Source: JAAURB01 sp049647265
Lineage (GTDB): Bacteria > Cyanobacteriota > Cyanobacteriia > Cyanobacteriales > Microcoleaceae
DNA: 64,000 nucleotides
Assembly (NCBI GenBank): GCA_049647265.1
Contig: JBARXJ010000017.1
Location: 124,001-188,000 of the forward strand
Direction: 5' to 3'
How positions within the stretch are numbered: the first letter of the stretch is position 1; each line of letters starts with the position of its first letter. Below are positions 17,640-26,400 of this stretch, piece by piece. The translations under genes were made by a program, and so were the position numbers. Below the pieces are notes generated by a model that was not told where the DNA came from, searched no databases, and saw only the letters and a program-made list of their open reading frames with translations.

Positions 17640-18812
17640 ATGGTTGAAAAAGCTTGCCGATACCGATTCTACCCAACGCCTGAACAAGAAAATTTGTTGA
17701 GGAGAACGTTGGGGTGTGTGCGCTTAGTGTACAACAAAGCACTCGCGACTCGAACCGAAGCTTGGTACAAACATAAAGCTAGAGTAGGGTATTCTCAAAC
17801 ATCTTCGATGCTGACGGAGTGGAAGAAACTAGAGGAATTAGATTTTTTGAACGAAGTGAGCTGTGTTCCACTTCAACAAGGTTTAAGGCACTTACAAGCA
17901 GCATTCACTAACTTCTTTGCGGGTCGAGCAAAATATCCCAGCTTCAAGAAAAAGCGATCGGGGGGGAGTGCTGAGTTTACGAAGTCGGCTTTCAAGTTTA
18001 AGCAAGGTAAAGTCTACTTAGCTAAATGCTCTGAAGCTTTGCCGATTCGTTGGAGTCGTCAACTACCACCTGGGTGTGAACCGTCAACGATTACGGTTAA
18101 GTTAGACCCCAGTGGGAGATGGTTCGTATCTTTAAAAATCAATGATCCCACGGCTCAAAAGTTAAAACCCGTTAAGAAAAAAGTGGGTATTGACTTAGGT
18201 GTCTCTAGTTTGTTCTCAACTTCAGATGGAGTTAAAGTAACTAATCCCAAACATTTCAACAAGTTTTACAAAAAACTTCGCGCTACTCAAAAATCTTTAA
18301 GCCGAAAGGTTAAAGGTTCAAAAAATAGAGACAAAGCCAGAGTCAAAGTAGCTCGTACAATGGCGCGGATTGCGGATTCTCGACGTGACCATACTCACAA
18401 GTTAACCACTCAACTGATTCGAGAAAATCAAACGATAGTGGTTGAGGATTTGGCTGTGAAAAACATGGTGAAGAATCACAAATTAGCCAGAGTAATCAGT
18501 GATGCGTGCTTGGGAGAACTTGTCCGACAACTCGAATACAAGGCTTCGTGGTACGGACGAGAATTGATTAAAATAGATCGTTGGTTTCCCAGTTCTAAGC
18601 GATGCTCTAATTGTGGACATATTGTCGATAAAATGTCGTTAAATATCAGGCAATGGGATTGCCCTGAATGCGGCACTCACCACGACAGAGATATTAACGC
18701 AGCAAACAATATTTTGGCGGCAGGGCTTGCCGTGTCAGTCTGTGGAGCGACCATAAGACCAGAAGGGAGTAAATCTCGGAAGGCCGGTGCTATGAAGCAG
18801 AAACCTAAGTAG
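17640..18812 (+). CDS. tnpB: TnpB RNA-guided nuclease (IS605 OrfB family)
   Basis: TnpB is a Cas12-ancestor nuclease guided by an RNA made from the element's right end. The 390 residues contain the N-terminal helix-turn-helix/WED region (YRFYPTPEQENLL), then a split RuvC with Asp185 (GIDLGVSS), Glu269 (VVEDLAV) and Asp351 (DRDINAANNI). A zinc ribbon formed by Cys322, 325, 341 and 344 lies between RuvC-II and RuvC-III. All catalytic residues are present, so the protein appears functional. It ends 44 bp before the right end. The neighbouring DJ-1 sequence just past 18856 would be the guide of its omega RNA. Confidence 0.95.
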   Translation: MVEKACRYRFYPTPEQENLLRRTLGCVRLVYNKALATRTEAWYKHKARVGYSQTSSMLTEWKKLEELDFLNEVSCVPLQQGLRHLQAAFTNFFAGRAKYPSFKKKRSGGSAEFTKSAFKFKQGKVYLAKCSEALPIRWSRQLPPGCEPSTITVKLDPSGRWFVSLKINDPTAQKLKPVKKKVGIDLGVSSLFSTSDGVKVTNPKHFNKFYKKLRATQKSLSRKVKGSKNRDKARVKVARTMARIADSRRDHTHKLTTQLIRENQTIVVEDLAVKNMVKNHKLARVISDACLGELVRQLEYKASWYGRELIKIDRWFPSSKRCSNCGHIVDKMSLNIRQWDCPECGTHHDRDINAANNILAAGLAVSVCGATIRPEGSKSRKAGAMKQKPK

Positions 18813-18818
18813 TGATGC

Positions 18819-19424
18819 TTAGGAATCCTCTTCGTGAACGAAGAGGAGGATGTCAAATTCCATGTATTGTGCGGTTTGTATAGCAACAGCCTCACCGTAT
18901 AATTTTGCAATGACGTAAAATGATAAATCTATTCCGGCTGAAATTCCGCCTGAAGTGAGAATTTTATCGTTATCTACGAAGCGTTGATCGGTAATAACTG
19001 TCGTTTGAGGTGCGAGTTGCCGCAATTCCTCAAAGGCGTGATGATGGGTGGTTGCCGATAAACCGTTTAATAAACCTGCTTTTGCTAAAATTAAAGATCC
19101 TGTACAAACCGATAAAACCAATTCAGCTTGTTGGGCAGATTTTTGCACCCATTTAATAATATTAGGCTGTTTGAGTGCGGCTCGACTACCAAAGCCACCC
19201 GGAATAATCACAATGTCAGGTGCAGGATGATTTTCTAACGTGTAATCTGGATTAATGCTGAGATGATTTCGTGCCAAAATGGGCTGAGTTGTTTCCGCGA
19301 CGGTGTAAACGTTACAAAGTGAATCTCCACCCGGAGACTTTGTTATAGAGAATACTTCAAACGGCCCGGCAAAATCTAGGACTTCAACTTCATTAAACAG
19401 CAGAATTGCAACATTTTTAGTCAT
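18819..19424 (-). pseudogene. DJ-1/PfpI family protein with C-terminus replaced by a TnpB element
   Basis: 201-residue ThiJ/PfpI-fold protein (glutamine-amidotransferase-like). The nucleophile elbow LSVCTGSLILAKAGLLNG holds Cys107, and PGGFGSR and the N-terminal AILLFNEVEVLDFAGPFEVF are intact. The final 11 residues (DILLFVHEEDS) and the stop are encoded by the right end of element 1. The pre-insertion end can be rebuilt as YMEFDDWQP-stop, giving 195 residues with the stop overlapping that of dnaX. Only the tail is changed, so the protein may still fold and work; I label it disrupted rather than dead. Family members include amidases, glyoxalases and AraC-type sensors; the exact role is unknown. 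Confidence 0.85.
18827..18856 (+). repeat. Right end hairpin of TnpB element 1 (omega RNA 3' region)
   Basis: Eight-bp stem (18827-18834 with 18839-18846) and TGAA loop, then GAGGATGTCAA. The same layout with a different stem sequence is found at 53609-53638, so the pairing is conserved by covariation. Confidence 0.85.
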
Positions 19425-19652
19425 TTTTGAAGCAATCTAAACACTCTTTTGATCCACATTTTAAGTGAACTGAGTCATTCAGTCTATTGAAAGATCCAAA
19501 CCCAACCGTTTTAACCGCAATGGTAAAGATATTCTGTTAACATCCACATTAACAGAGATCAACCACCGAAAGATAGATGAAATTTCCGTATTGTAAATTA
19601 CCAAATACATGATAGGTTTTTCTTAAACCTAGTTAAGGTCATAAAGTCAGTT

Positions 19653-20612
19653 ATGCCATTTACCATTGATTCAGCCCGTGGCATTTTCCCCAGTACTCTA
19701 GCTGCTGATGTTGTCCCGGCTACTATCGCTCGGTTCAATCAGCTTAATGCCGAAGACCAACTCGCTCTGATCTGGTTTGCCTATTTGGAAATGGGTAAAA
19801 CCATCACTATTGCAGCGCCTGGTGCGGCGAATATGCAGTTTGCCGAGAACACTCTCAACGAAATTCGGCAGATGACTCCACGACAGCAAACTCAAGCGAT
19901 GTGCGACCTCGCTAATCATGCTGATACTCCTGTTTGTCGTGCTTATGGAAGCTGGACTCCCAACCTCAAGTTAGGCTTCTGGTATGAACTCGGAAACTTT
20001 ATGGAACAAGGAATCGTGGCTCCGATTCCCGAAGGCTATAAGCTTTCTGCCAATGCTAACGCTGTATTGGCAACCATTCAAGGAGTCGATCCGGGTCAGC
20101 AAATTACCATCTTGCGTAATTGTGTGGTTGACATGGGCTTTGATACCAGTAAATCTGGGAGTGGCGATCGAGTCTCAGAACCTGTGGTACCTCCCCAGGA
20201 AGTGTCCCAGCGTACTCAGGTCAGCATTGAAGGTGTGACTAATTCCACGGTGCTGGAATACATGAACAATTTGAATGCTAACGATTTTGAGGCGTTAATT
20301 GCCCTGTTTGAACCGGATGGCGCTTTACAACCCCCCTTCCAAAAACCAATTGTTGGTAAGGATAATGTGCTGCGGTTTTTCCGAGAAGAATGCCAAAACC
20401 TCAAGTTAATTCCAGAACGCGGCGTTGAAGAACCAGCAGAAGATGGTTATACTCAGGTTAAAGTGACGGGTAAAGTACAAACACCTTGGTTTGGCGGCAA
20501 TGTTGGCATGAATATAGCTTGGCGTTTCTTGCTGAACCCTAATAACAAGATTTTCTTCGTGGCGATTGATTTATTAGCCTCTCCGAAAGAATTATTAAAC
20601 CTTGTTCGCTAG
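19653..20612 (+). CDS. ocp: Orange carotenoid protein (OCP)
   Basis: Blue-green-light sensor that binds a keto-carotenoid and quenches phycobilisome energy under strong light; it also scavenges singlet oxygen. The 319 residues align throughout with the OCP1 type: an all-helical N-terminal domain (MPFTIDSARGIFPSTLAADV, LIWFAYLEMGKTITIAAPGAA), a linker near 165-195 (EPVVPPQEVSQ), and an NTF2-like C-terminal domain (from SIEGVTNSTVLEYMNNLNAND). The Trp of TPWFGGNVGMNIAWRF and a conserved Tyr near 203 would hold the carotenoid carbonyl. FRP follows directly, as in other OCP1 strains. No carotenoid ketolase gene is adjacent. Confidence 0.98.
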   Translation: MPFTIDSARGIFPSTLAADVVPATIARFNQLNAEDQLALIWFAYLEMGKTITIAAPGAANMQFAENTLNEIRQMTPRQQTQAMCDLANHADTPVCRAYGSWTPNLKLGFWYELGNFMEQGIVAPIPEGYKLSANANAVLATIQGVDPGQQITILRNCVVDMGFDTSKSGSGDRVSEPVVPPQEVSQRTQVSIEGVTNSTVLEYMNNLNANDFEALIALFEPDGALQPPFQKPIVGKDNVLRFFREECQNLKLIPERGVEEPAEDGYTQVKVTGKVQTPWFGGNVGMNIAWRFLLNPNNKIFFVAIDLLASPKELLNLVR

Positions 20613-20723
20613 AAAAATGCTGAGTTGAATATAATTTGATTCAGCAATCCGTTAAACAACAGGTGAGTGTTCTCTAATAGAGGATGCTCTCTTGTTTTCC
20701 AAAGTCAAAAGTCCATGCATACT

Positions 20724-21050
20724 ATGAGTGAGATCAATTGGTCTGAAAACGAGAAACAAGCAGCAAAAGAAGTCTTTGAAAGCGCTTACAAGCGAGAAAT
20801 CAACAGTCTAATGGAGGAGGTGAAACAAAAAACATCTGAAATTACTGAGATTGATCAAGTTTGGCGGTTGCACGACTACTTGAGTGCCAGAAGACATGAA
20901 ATTGATGGTAAATATGATTTTGATTATTCAAACCTGATCTTTGTCTTTGCCCGGCTACTTAACGAAAGATGGTTGAGTATCGAGGAATTACAGGCGCTAG
21001 AACGAGAAAAGCTAGTCAAAATCACTGCTCTTGCCCGTATGTCAGGATAA
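20724..21050 (+). CDS. frp: Fluorescence recovery protein (FRP)
   Basis: Detaches the red form of OCP from the phycobilisome and speeds its return to orange, ending photoprotection. The recognisable core is KLHDFLSA-like WRLHDYLSARRHEIDGKYDF (about 50-70) followed by IFVFARLL and KITALARMSG, a helical dimeric protein. I chose ATG 20724 (108 residues, MSEINWSENEK), matching the functional short form known for Synechocystis FRP. ATG 20715 or GTG 20667 would give longer products with an unconserved leader. It lies 111 bp after ocp on the same strand. A hairpin (TGCTGA 20618-20623 with TCAGCA 20641-20646) between the genes might tune the lower expression of frp. Confidence 0.93.
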   Translation: MSEINWSENEKQAAKEVFESAYKREINSLMEEVKQKTSEITEIDQVWRLHDYLSARRHEIDGKYDFDYSNLIFVFARLLNERWLSIEELQALEREKLVKITALARMSG

Positions 21051-21189
21051 TCCGTCAAGGATTTAGTCAAGATATTTTTTATATTAGTTATCTGAACATC
21101 AATTAATCGTTGGTGTCATCATAGAAAAAACCCGAAATGGGTGAGATGAGATAACTTAGAAAGAGGAGGTAGAAAATATTTGTTAAATC

Positions 21190-21567
21190 GTGGTCAGATT
21201 CTTCAATTTTAAGTACATTATTATTGCTGCTTTAATTCTGTTTGGAATACTGAGTGGATTTAAAGGATTTGAAGTTCAGTCTGTTGAGGCTTCTAATACT
21301 CAGTTGGAATTTCGGGTGCGGCAGCTTGAGTCCCAGCTTTCCCGGTTAGAATCTCAAGTGAATCGTTTGAGTCTTACCCCATCGACTAATCGTCCGATTA
21401 TTCAGGTAGAACCAGAAGAAAATCCAGAAAATACGATAGAATCCCTTGGGAGACAAAGTTGGGTTTCGGGCGATCCAATGTTTGATCGATTAGCAACGTT
21501 GGTGATAGAATTAAAGCAGGATATTCAAGATCTTAAGCAACGAGTACAGCAGTTAGAATCTGAGTAG
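21190..21567 (+). CDS. Small membrane-anchored coiled-coil protein
   Basis: 125 residues from a GTG start. An N-terminal hydrophobic helix (YIIIAALILFGILSGF, about 9-24) acts as anchor or signal, then a heptad-type coiled coil (VRQLESQLSRLESQVNRL, about 42-60), a polar linker, and a second helix (LVIELKQDIQDLKQRVQQLESE) at the C-terminus. No enzymatic motif. A strong GAGGAGGT Shine-Dalgarno at 21162-21170 lies about 20 bases upstream of the GTG. Location at the inner or thylakoid membrane facing one aqueous side is inferred. It lies 139 bp after frp on the same strand; no functional link is evident. Confidence 0.65.
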   Translation: MVRFFNFKYIIIAALILFGILSGFKGFEVQSVEASNTQLEFRVRQLESQLSRLESQVNRLSLTPSTNRPIIQVEPEENPENTIESLGRQSWVSGDPMFDRLATLVIELKQDIQDLKQRVQQLESE

Positions 21568-21716
21568 AAATTGATTGAAAAATATCAGTTGTATTTAGGG
21601 CTAAAAGTGCCAGGGATATTTGTCAATCTCAAATTACAAACAGAACAAGTACTACTTTTGAGTAGAATTAAACCCAGAAGTAGTACTGATAAAAAATTAT
21701 AAAAATAATGATACGT

Positions 21717-21827
21717 TTAGGAAATACCTTTGAAATATAGGTATGCTACGAAAAAGTTAACGGCTAATAATAAAATGGCCCAGAAACTGCGGAAGGAATA
21801 AGGAAATCCACTAGATTGATCTTTCAT
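21717..21827 (-). CDS. psaX: Photosystem I subunit PsaX
   Basis: A 36-residue, single-helix thylakoid protein at the periphery of photosystem I, where it helps bind chlorophyll and lipid. The translation starts MKDQSSGFPYSFRSFW and continues AILLLAVNFFVAYLYFKGIS. The block Y-x-FRxFWAxLLLAxNFxVA is shared with the PsaX of thermophilic cyanobacteria as I remember it. The ATG at 21827 is followed by an uninterrupted frame to TAA at 21717-21719. The gene is easily missed because of its size. It stands alone, convergent with the 125-aa gene. Confidence 0.88.
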   Translation of the reverse strand: MKDQSSGFPYSFRSFWAILLLAVNFFVAYLYFKGIS

Positions 21828-21940
21828 GTGTTTATCTTTAAAATGTAAATGATTGAATATTAACTTATCTTAAAACGATAAAGCTTGAAATCCTTCTCAG
21901 GTTAGATCTTTAAAGATTGATATGGAGTTTAGATCGGATC

Positions 21941-22996
21941 TTATAGCTCGCAAGCTTGAATCCGAGCATAAAATAAGTTTCTGGCTTCTATTTCGGGGGA
22001 CGTTACTTTAAGAGAGTTAGGAGAAATGAGCTGATAAGCTGGCTCGGTTTCCATGCCATCTTCAAGTTGATTTAGGCGAGGAAGATGACCTCTGGGTGCT
22101 TCTAAAGCATAGAGCAATTGGTTGTTAGATTTCCAGGTTTCTTTGTTATCTGCTTGAGTATGTATCCAGCGAACTAAATCACTAAATTGTATATATAAGT
22201 TCGGATCATATTTTTTAATTAAAGTTTCATCTAAACTATTACCTGTATCAGTATAAATTTGTTGCTGAATATTTAAACCAAAACGACTACCCGAATTTTC
22301 CGACCATAGATCATTAACGATTTTTAAATCTGAGCAATTCAAGTTTTTAATGGCATTGCGATCTAAGTTTCCTTCTGTTTCTCGATCGGCAATATCTAAT
22401 AAGACTTCATAAGTTTTAGCATCTGCAGATTGCCACTTCTTGTCTTGGAGCAATGTTTCTAATTGTTGTATTTTAGGGGTTTTTCGGATACAGCTCGGTT
22501 GATCGGAAAGTAAATCAATATCTAGAATAACGGTTTTCTCTTCAATACTTTTAATCTCTAAAGTGCCTGTTCCTTCCTCTACAAGGGTCTGAATTCTTTT
22601 TTCAAGATTATGAAATTTAACATTTTTTGAACTCGACTCGGATAATGCTTTCACTTGAATTCGATCCCCTTCCCTCAGCATTTGATCGCAGACCGAATTG
22701 GGTAATGCACTCACTTTAAAATCAGTTGGATCGACTCGAATATTTAACTTTTCAAAATAACCTTTTATCCCAGGATTACTAGGAATATAACTTTGAGAAA
22801 TACCAAATAAATCTTTATAAAAAGCTAAAATATCTCGACTATTAGAACCAATATATTTGAATAAATTGACATTGGTTAAAGTACCATAGACCGTAATAAT
22901 TGAACCAGCAATAATTCCAGAAACAAAGGCAGGAACAGGTCTGACGGCTTGTCCTAAACGAGTTTCTGTTTTAGAAGGCGAGTTAATATTTTTCAT
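21941..22996 (-). CDS. GUN4-domain protein with N-terminal membrane segment
   Basis: 351 residues. A hydrophobic segment (VPAFVSGIIAGSIITVYGTL, about 22-41) is followed by an unassigned middle domain (about 60-180). The GUN4 porphyrin-binding domain comes next (about 180-330): LLQDKKWQSADAKTYEVLLD, NLNCSDLKIVNDLWSENSGSRFGLNIQQQIY, and a long loop ending LYALEAPRGHLPR, the usual GUN4 end motif. True Gun4 stimulates Mg-chelatase. This is one of the multi-domain GUN4 paralogues of cyanobacteria, whose ligands are mostly unknown. A second GUN4 protein lies at 58241. Confidence 0.88.
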   Translation of the reverse strand: MKNINSPSKTETRLGQAVRPVPAFVSGIIAGSIITVYGTLTNVNLFKYIGSNSRDILAFYKDLFGISQSYIPSNPGIKGYFEKLNIRVDPTDFKVSALPNSVCDQMLREGDRIQVKALSESSSKNVKFHNLEKRIQTLVEEGTGTLEIKSIEEKTVILDIDLLSDQPSCIRKTPKIQQLETLLQDKKWQSADAKTYEVLLDIADRETEGNLDRNAIKNLNCSDLKIVNDLWSENSGSRFGLNIQQQIYTDTGNSLDETLIKKYDPNLYIQFSDLVRWIHTQADNKETWKSNNQLLYALEAPRGHLPRLNQLEDGMETEPAYQLISPNSLKVTSPEIEARNLFYARIQACEL

Positions 22997-23478
22997 GCTG
23001 AGGCAAAGGTAGACGCAATGATGGAATTAGAAGCGGTCGAGCGTTGAAGCAATACCCGCTCCCATCATAATCATTTTCTAAAAATGAATAAGTGGCTGAA
23101 TGCAGGACTGAATATTTGACGTTAAATATTGGTATGATGTTCTGAATCATGAAAGCTGATCGTTTCAGTTCAAATTCTTTTCACACATTTTCATCTCGAC
23201 TCTTTCTAAAAGATATCCTTATTTTACCGATGCTCATACACTTTGACCACGGTAAGATTGAAAGTCGTATATAAAATTGTGTATTTTAATTATCTCTGTT
23301 GATAGAGAACTCTGAGTGAGGCTGAAGGAGTGAGACGGTTCTGTCGGTCAGATTCGTCTTTGCTGTTGCCCGGAGAAACAGAAAGGTTCACCTTTTGATA
23401 CTCTTACCCCTGGATCACCGTCTTTTTCTGTTAGGGTGACTGCATAATTGTAGAATAAAGATGCATTGGCGATCAAGC
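22997..23478. other. 482-bp region upstream of the GUN4-membrane gene, with a GC-richer block
   Basis: Lies between two minus-strand genes. The right half (about 23290-23445) is clearly more GC-rich than the surroundings and contains several complementary short blocks, such as GAGACG/CGTCT about 20 bases apart and GGTTCACC/GGATCACC arms. It has no convincing ORF. It could be a 5' leader or small RNA; I cannot match it to a known RNA family. Confidence 0.4.
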
Positions 23479-26400
23479 TTAATTTTGATCTAATTGTTTT
23501 TTTAAATGTTGCTGTTGTTGCTTAATGGCTGCTAATAATTCAGCATTTTGTAAAATCACACCCACTTGATTATTAAAAATTTGCATATATCTTTGATCGC
23601 TTTGATCAAAATTAGTTTGATATAATTTAGGGATCGGTAGATTGACCTCTAAATTCTGTTCAGAAGATTTATTATATTTCTTTTTATTGACTAACTGAGT
23701 CACAGCAATTAATTCTCCGTCTGGGTTCCAAACCGGCATACACAATAAACTACAGGTTCGGTATCCTGTTTTTTGATCGGTTTTTTGTGCCGTTTCAGAG
23801 TCGGGATATTCATATAAATCATAGGGAATATTGAGTGGAACTCCCATTTGTGCGACTTTGCCGACATATCCTTCTCCAATATTGATCCGAATTTCTTGTT
23901 GCGATCGATCTTTAAACACGAGCTTTGTCCAAAGTTGCTGCTGTTTATGATCGACTAACCATAGTGTACTGCGGTCGGCTGTCATTAACTCTTTAGCCGC
24001 ATTCATCACTCGCTGTAGTATTTCATCAATTTCTGGACTACTTTGATTAATGGAACGGGTCGCCGCCATTAATGCCGCAGCAACTCGTTGACCTTGCGCT
24101 GTTTTATGATAAGAACAAAAACTCTCTAAAATCATCCGAATTAAAGGCGCATTTTCTGAAAACTGTTGTTCATCTTCTAAAATAAAACCATTGGGATCAA
24201 TTTTATCGATTAAGGGTGCATCATCGGCATAAATTGGCTTGAGCTTATTGATCACTTGAACCACTGCAATCAAATCTCCTAACTCATTTAACAAAGGAAA
24301 AGCCAGCATCGAATAAGTCCGATAATTATTTTTTTTATCTTGTTCTTTGGCAATAATAGAACGGGGATCATTATAAAAATCATAGGGAATATTAATCACT
24401 TGTTTTAAGGCAGCGGCTTCTCCGACAATCCCTTTGTCTGCTGGCACTCGAATTTCTAAAGAGCGTCCTTCTTCGGTTTCAGCAATGATAGACCAAAATT
24501 CCTTTCGTTCGGCATCAAATAAGAAAATTGTTGTGCGATCTGCACTTAAAGACCGACCAATTTTTAATGTAATAGATCGCAACGTTGCATTTAAAATATC
24601 ATCAAATCCTTGACCGTCCATTACCTGGGTTAGCATCGCTAAGGTTTGACTAATAATCTGTTTAGGAGAATTTTCAACTTGCTTTTTCATCGCCTCAAAC
24701 TGTCTGACATTTTGTAATGCTACACCCACTTGAGAATTAAAAATTTGCATATATTTTTGGCTATTGGCATCAAAACTCGCCTCGAAACATTCAGGCGCTT
24801 CTGGCCAATCATCCGGGTCATATTCTGGATATTCTCCCTGTTTGCGTTTATTAATCAGTTGAGTCACCCCTAGCAATTCCCCCTCCGGACTCCAAATCGG
24901 CATACAGAGTAAACTACAAGTCCGATATCCAGTTTGTTGATCTGTTTTTTGAGCCGTTTGAGAATTGGGGTGATCGTACAAGTCAAAAGGAATGTTTAAA
25001 GGCTGACGGGTGAGTGCAACTTGACCCGCAAAACCTTCGCCTATTTTAATCCGAATTTCCCGAGTTACGCCATCATCAAATAATATTTTTGTCCACAATT
25101 CTTGGGTGGTTTTATCGACTAACCATAACGTACTGCGATCTGCATTCATTAACCGTTTTGCCGCTTGCATGACTCGCTTAATAATTTCTTCGGAATCTAA
25201 GCTACTTAAAGAAACAGATTGAGTGGCTTTTAGTAATGCTTCTGAAGCTTGGATTTTTTGAGTTAATTTATAACTGTCATAACAACTTTCTAATAAATGT
25301 TGAAGTGCCGGAGCATATTTTAACAGTTGCTGTTGATCTTCTATCGTAAATCCCTGACGATCAATTTGTTCAATGATAGGTATGTCAAGTCCTTTATTTG
25401 AACGGAGTTTATTGGCTAAATGTAGAAAAGCAAACATACTTTTGCGCTCATTGATTAATGGAATTGTTAATTGATTATAGATTCGGTAACCTGTTCGCTG
25501 AGTCTGACTTTGCGCCATTTCAGAATACCAATCCTCAGACAGATGGGAGGGTAAATTAACTGCTTTTTTAAAAATAGTGACTCGTGTTGCACTGGGATTA
25601 TTGGCTAAAATCTGAATTCTAGTGGATTGATTTCCTGTGGCTCTGGCACTAATTGACCAAATTTCATTTTTATGTTTATCAATTAAATAAATCGTTAAGC
25701 AGTCTACTGGCATTAACTCAATCAATTTTAAGGTGATTTCTCCTAATATTTCATAAAGGATATCATCAAACGCTCTTCCTTCTATTTCCCGTAATAAATA
25801 AAATAATTTCTTTTCTTGTTCTGCAATAATTTGATTAAAGTTAGGAGACTGGATTTTTAGCATTTTTTCAACCCAACTTTGATCGAAGACGGAGCCATAA
25901 ATCCGATTATAAACTTGAATTTGTTGATGTCTTTTAACGACGATTCCGGAAAGCTGTAATTCTCTTTGTTCCAAACTATCTTGAGAGATAATAGTATGAT
26001 TTTGAATAATTTTTTGATAAAAATGTAAACGAGACATTAGGGTAGAATCGGGCTTTAGTAATCGATCTCGGATGGTTTTAAGATGGGGGGGTTCATCTTG
26101 AGATTCCCAATTTTCTAAAATTTTGACTTTAACTAACTGTTCAATCCATGTATCGATTTGATCGATTGAGATAGATTTTAAATGGTCTTGATTTTTGACG
26201 CTTTTTTGAATAAAATCACAAAGCTTTTGGGTTAAAAAAGGTTGACCCCCTGTCCATGATAAAACGGACTTCATCACTTGTTGAGGATGAGCAATATAAC
26301 CACTTAATCCTTGAATCAGAGGTTTAACTTCCTGTAATTGAAATCCTTTAAGTTCAATGGCTTGACCCACATTAAACGGGGTACAAGTTCGATCTTGAAT

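Larger units (their letters stand above)
17552..18856 (+). mobile_element. IS200/IS605-type element carrying only tnpB (element 1)
   Basis: Bounded by imperfect-palindrome ends typical of the family. The left-end hairpin is CCGTCC-TTTTA-GGACGG (17571-17587); the right-end hairpin is CCTCTTCG-TGAA-CGAAGAGG (18827-18846), followed by TGTCAA. The left flank ends in TCAA (17548-17551) and the element's right end also ends in TCAA (18853-18856). Removing 17552-18856 joins the flanks into an uninterrupted DJ-1 C-terminus, which fixes the boundaries. There is no target duplication and no tnpA; movement would need a Y1 transposase in trans. Confidence 0.85.
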
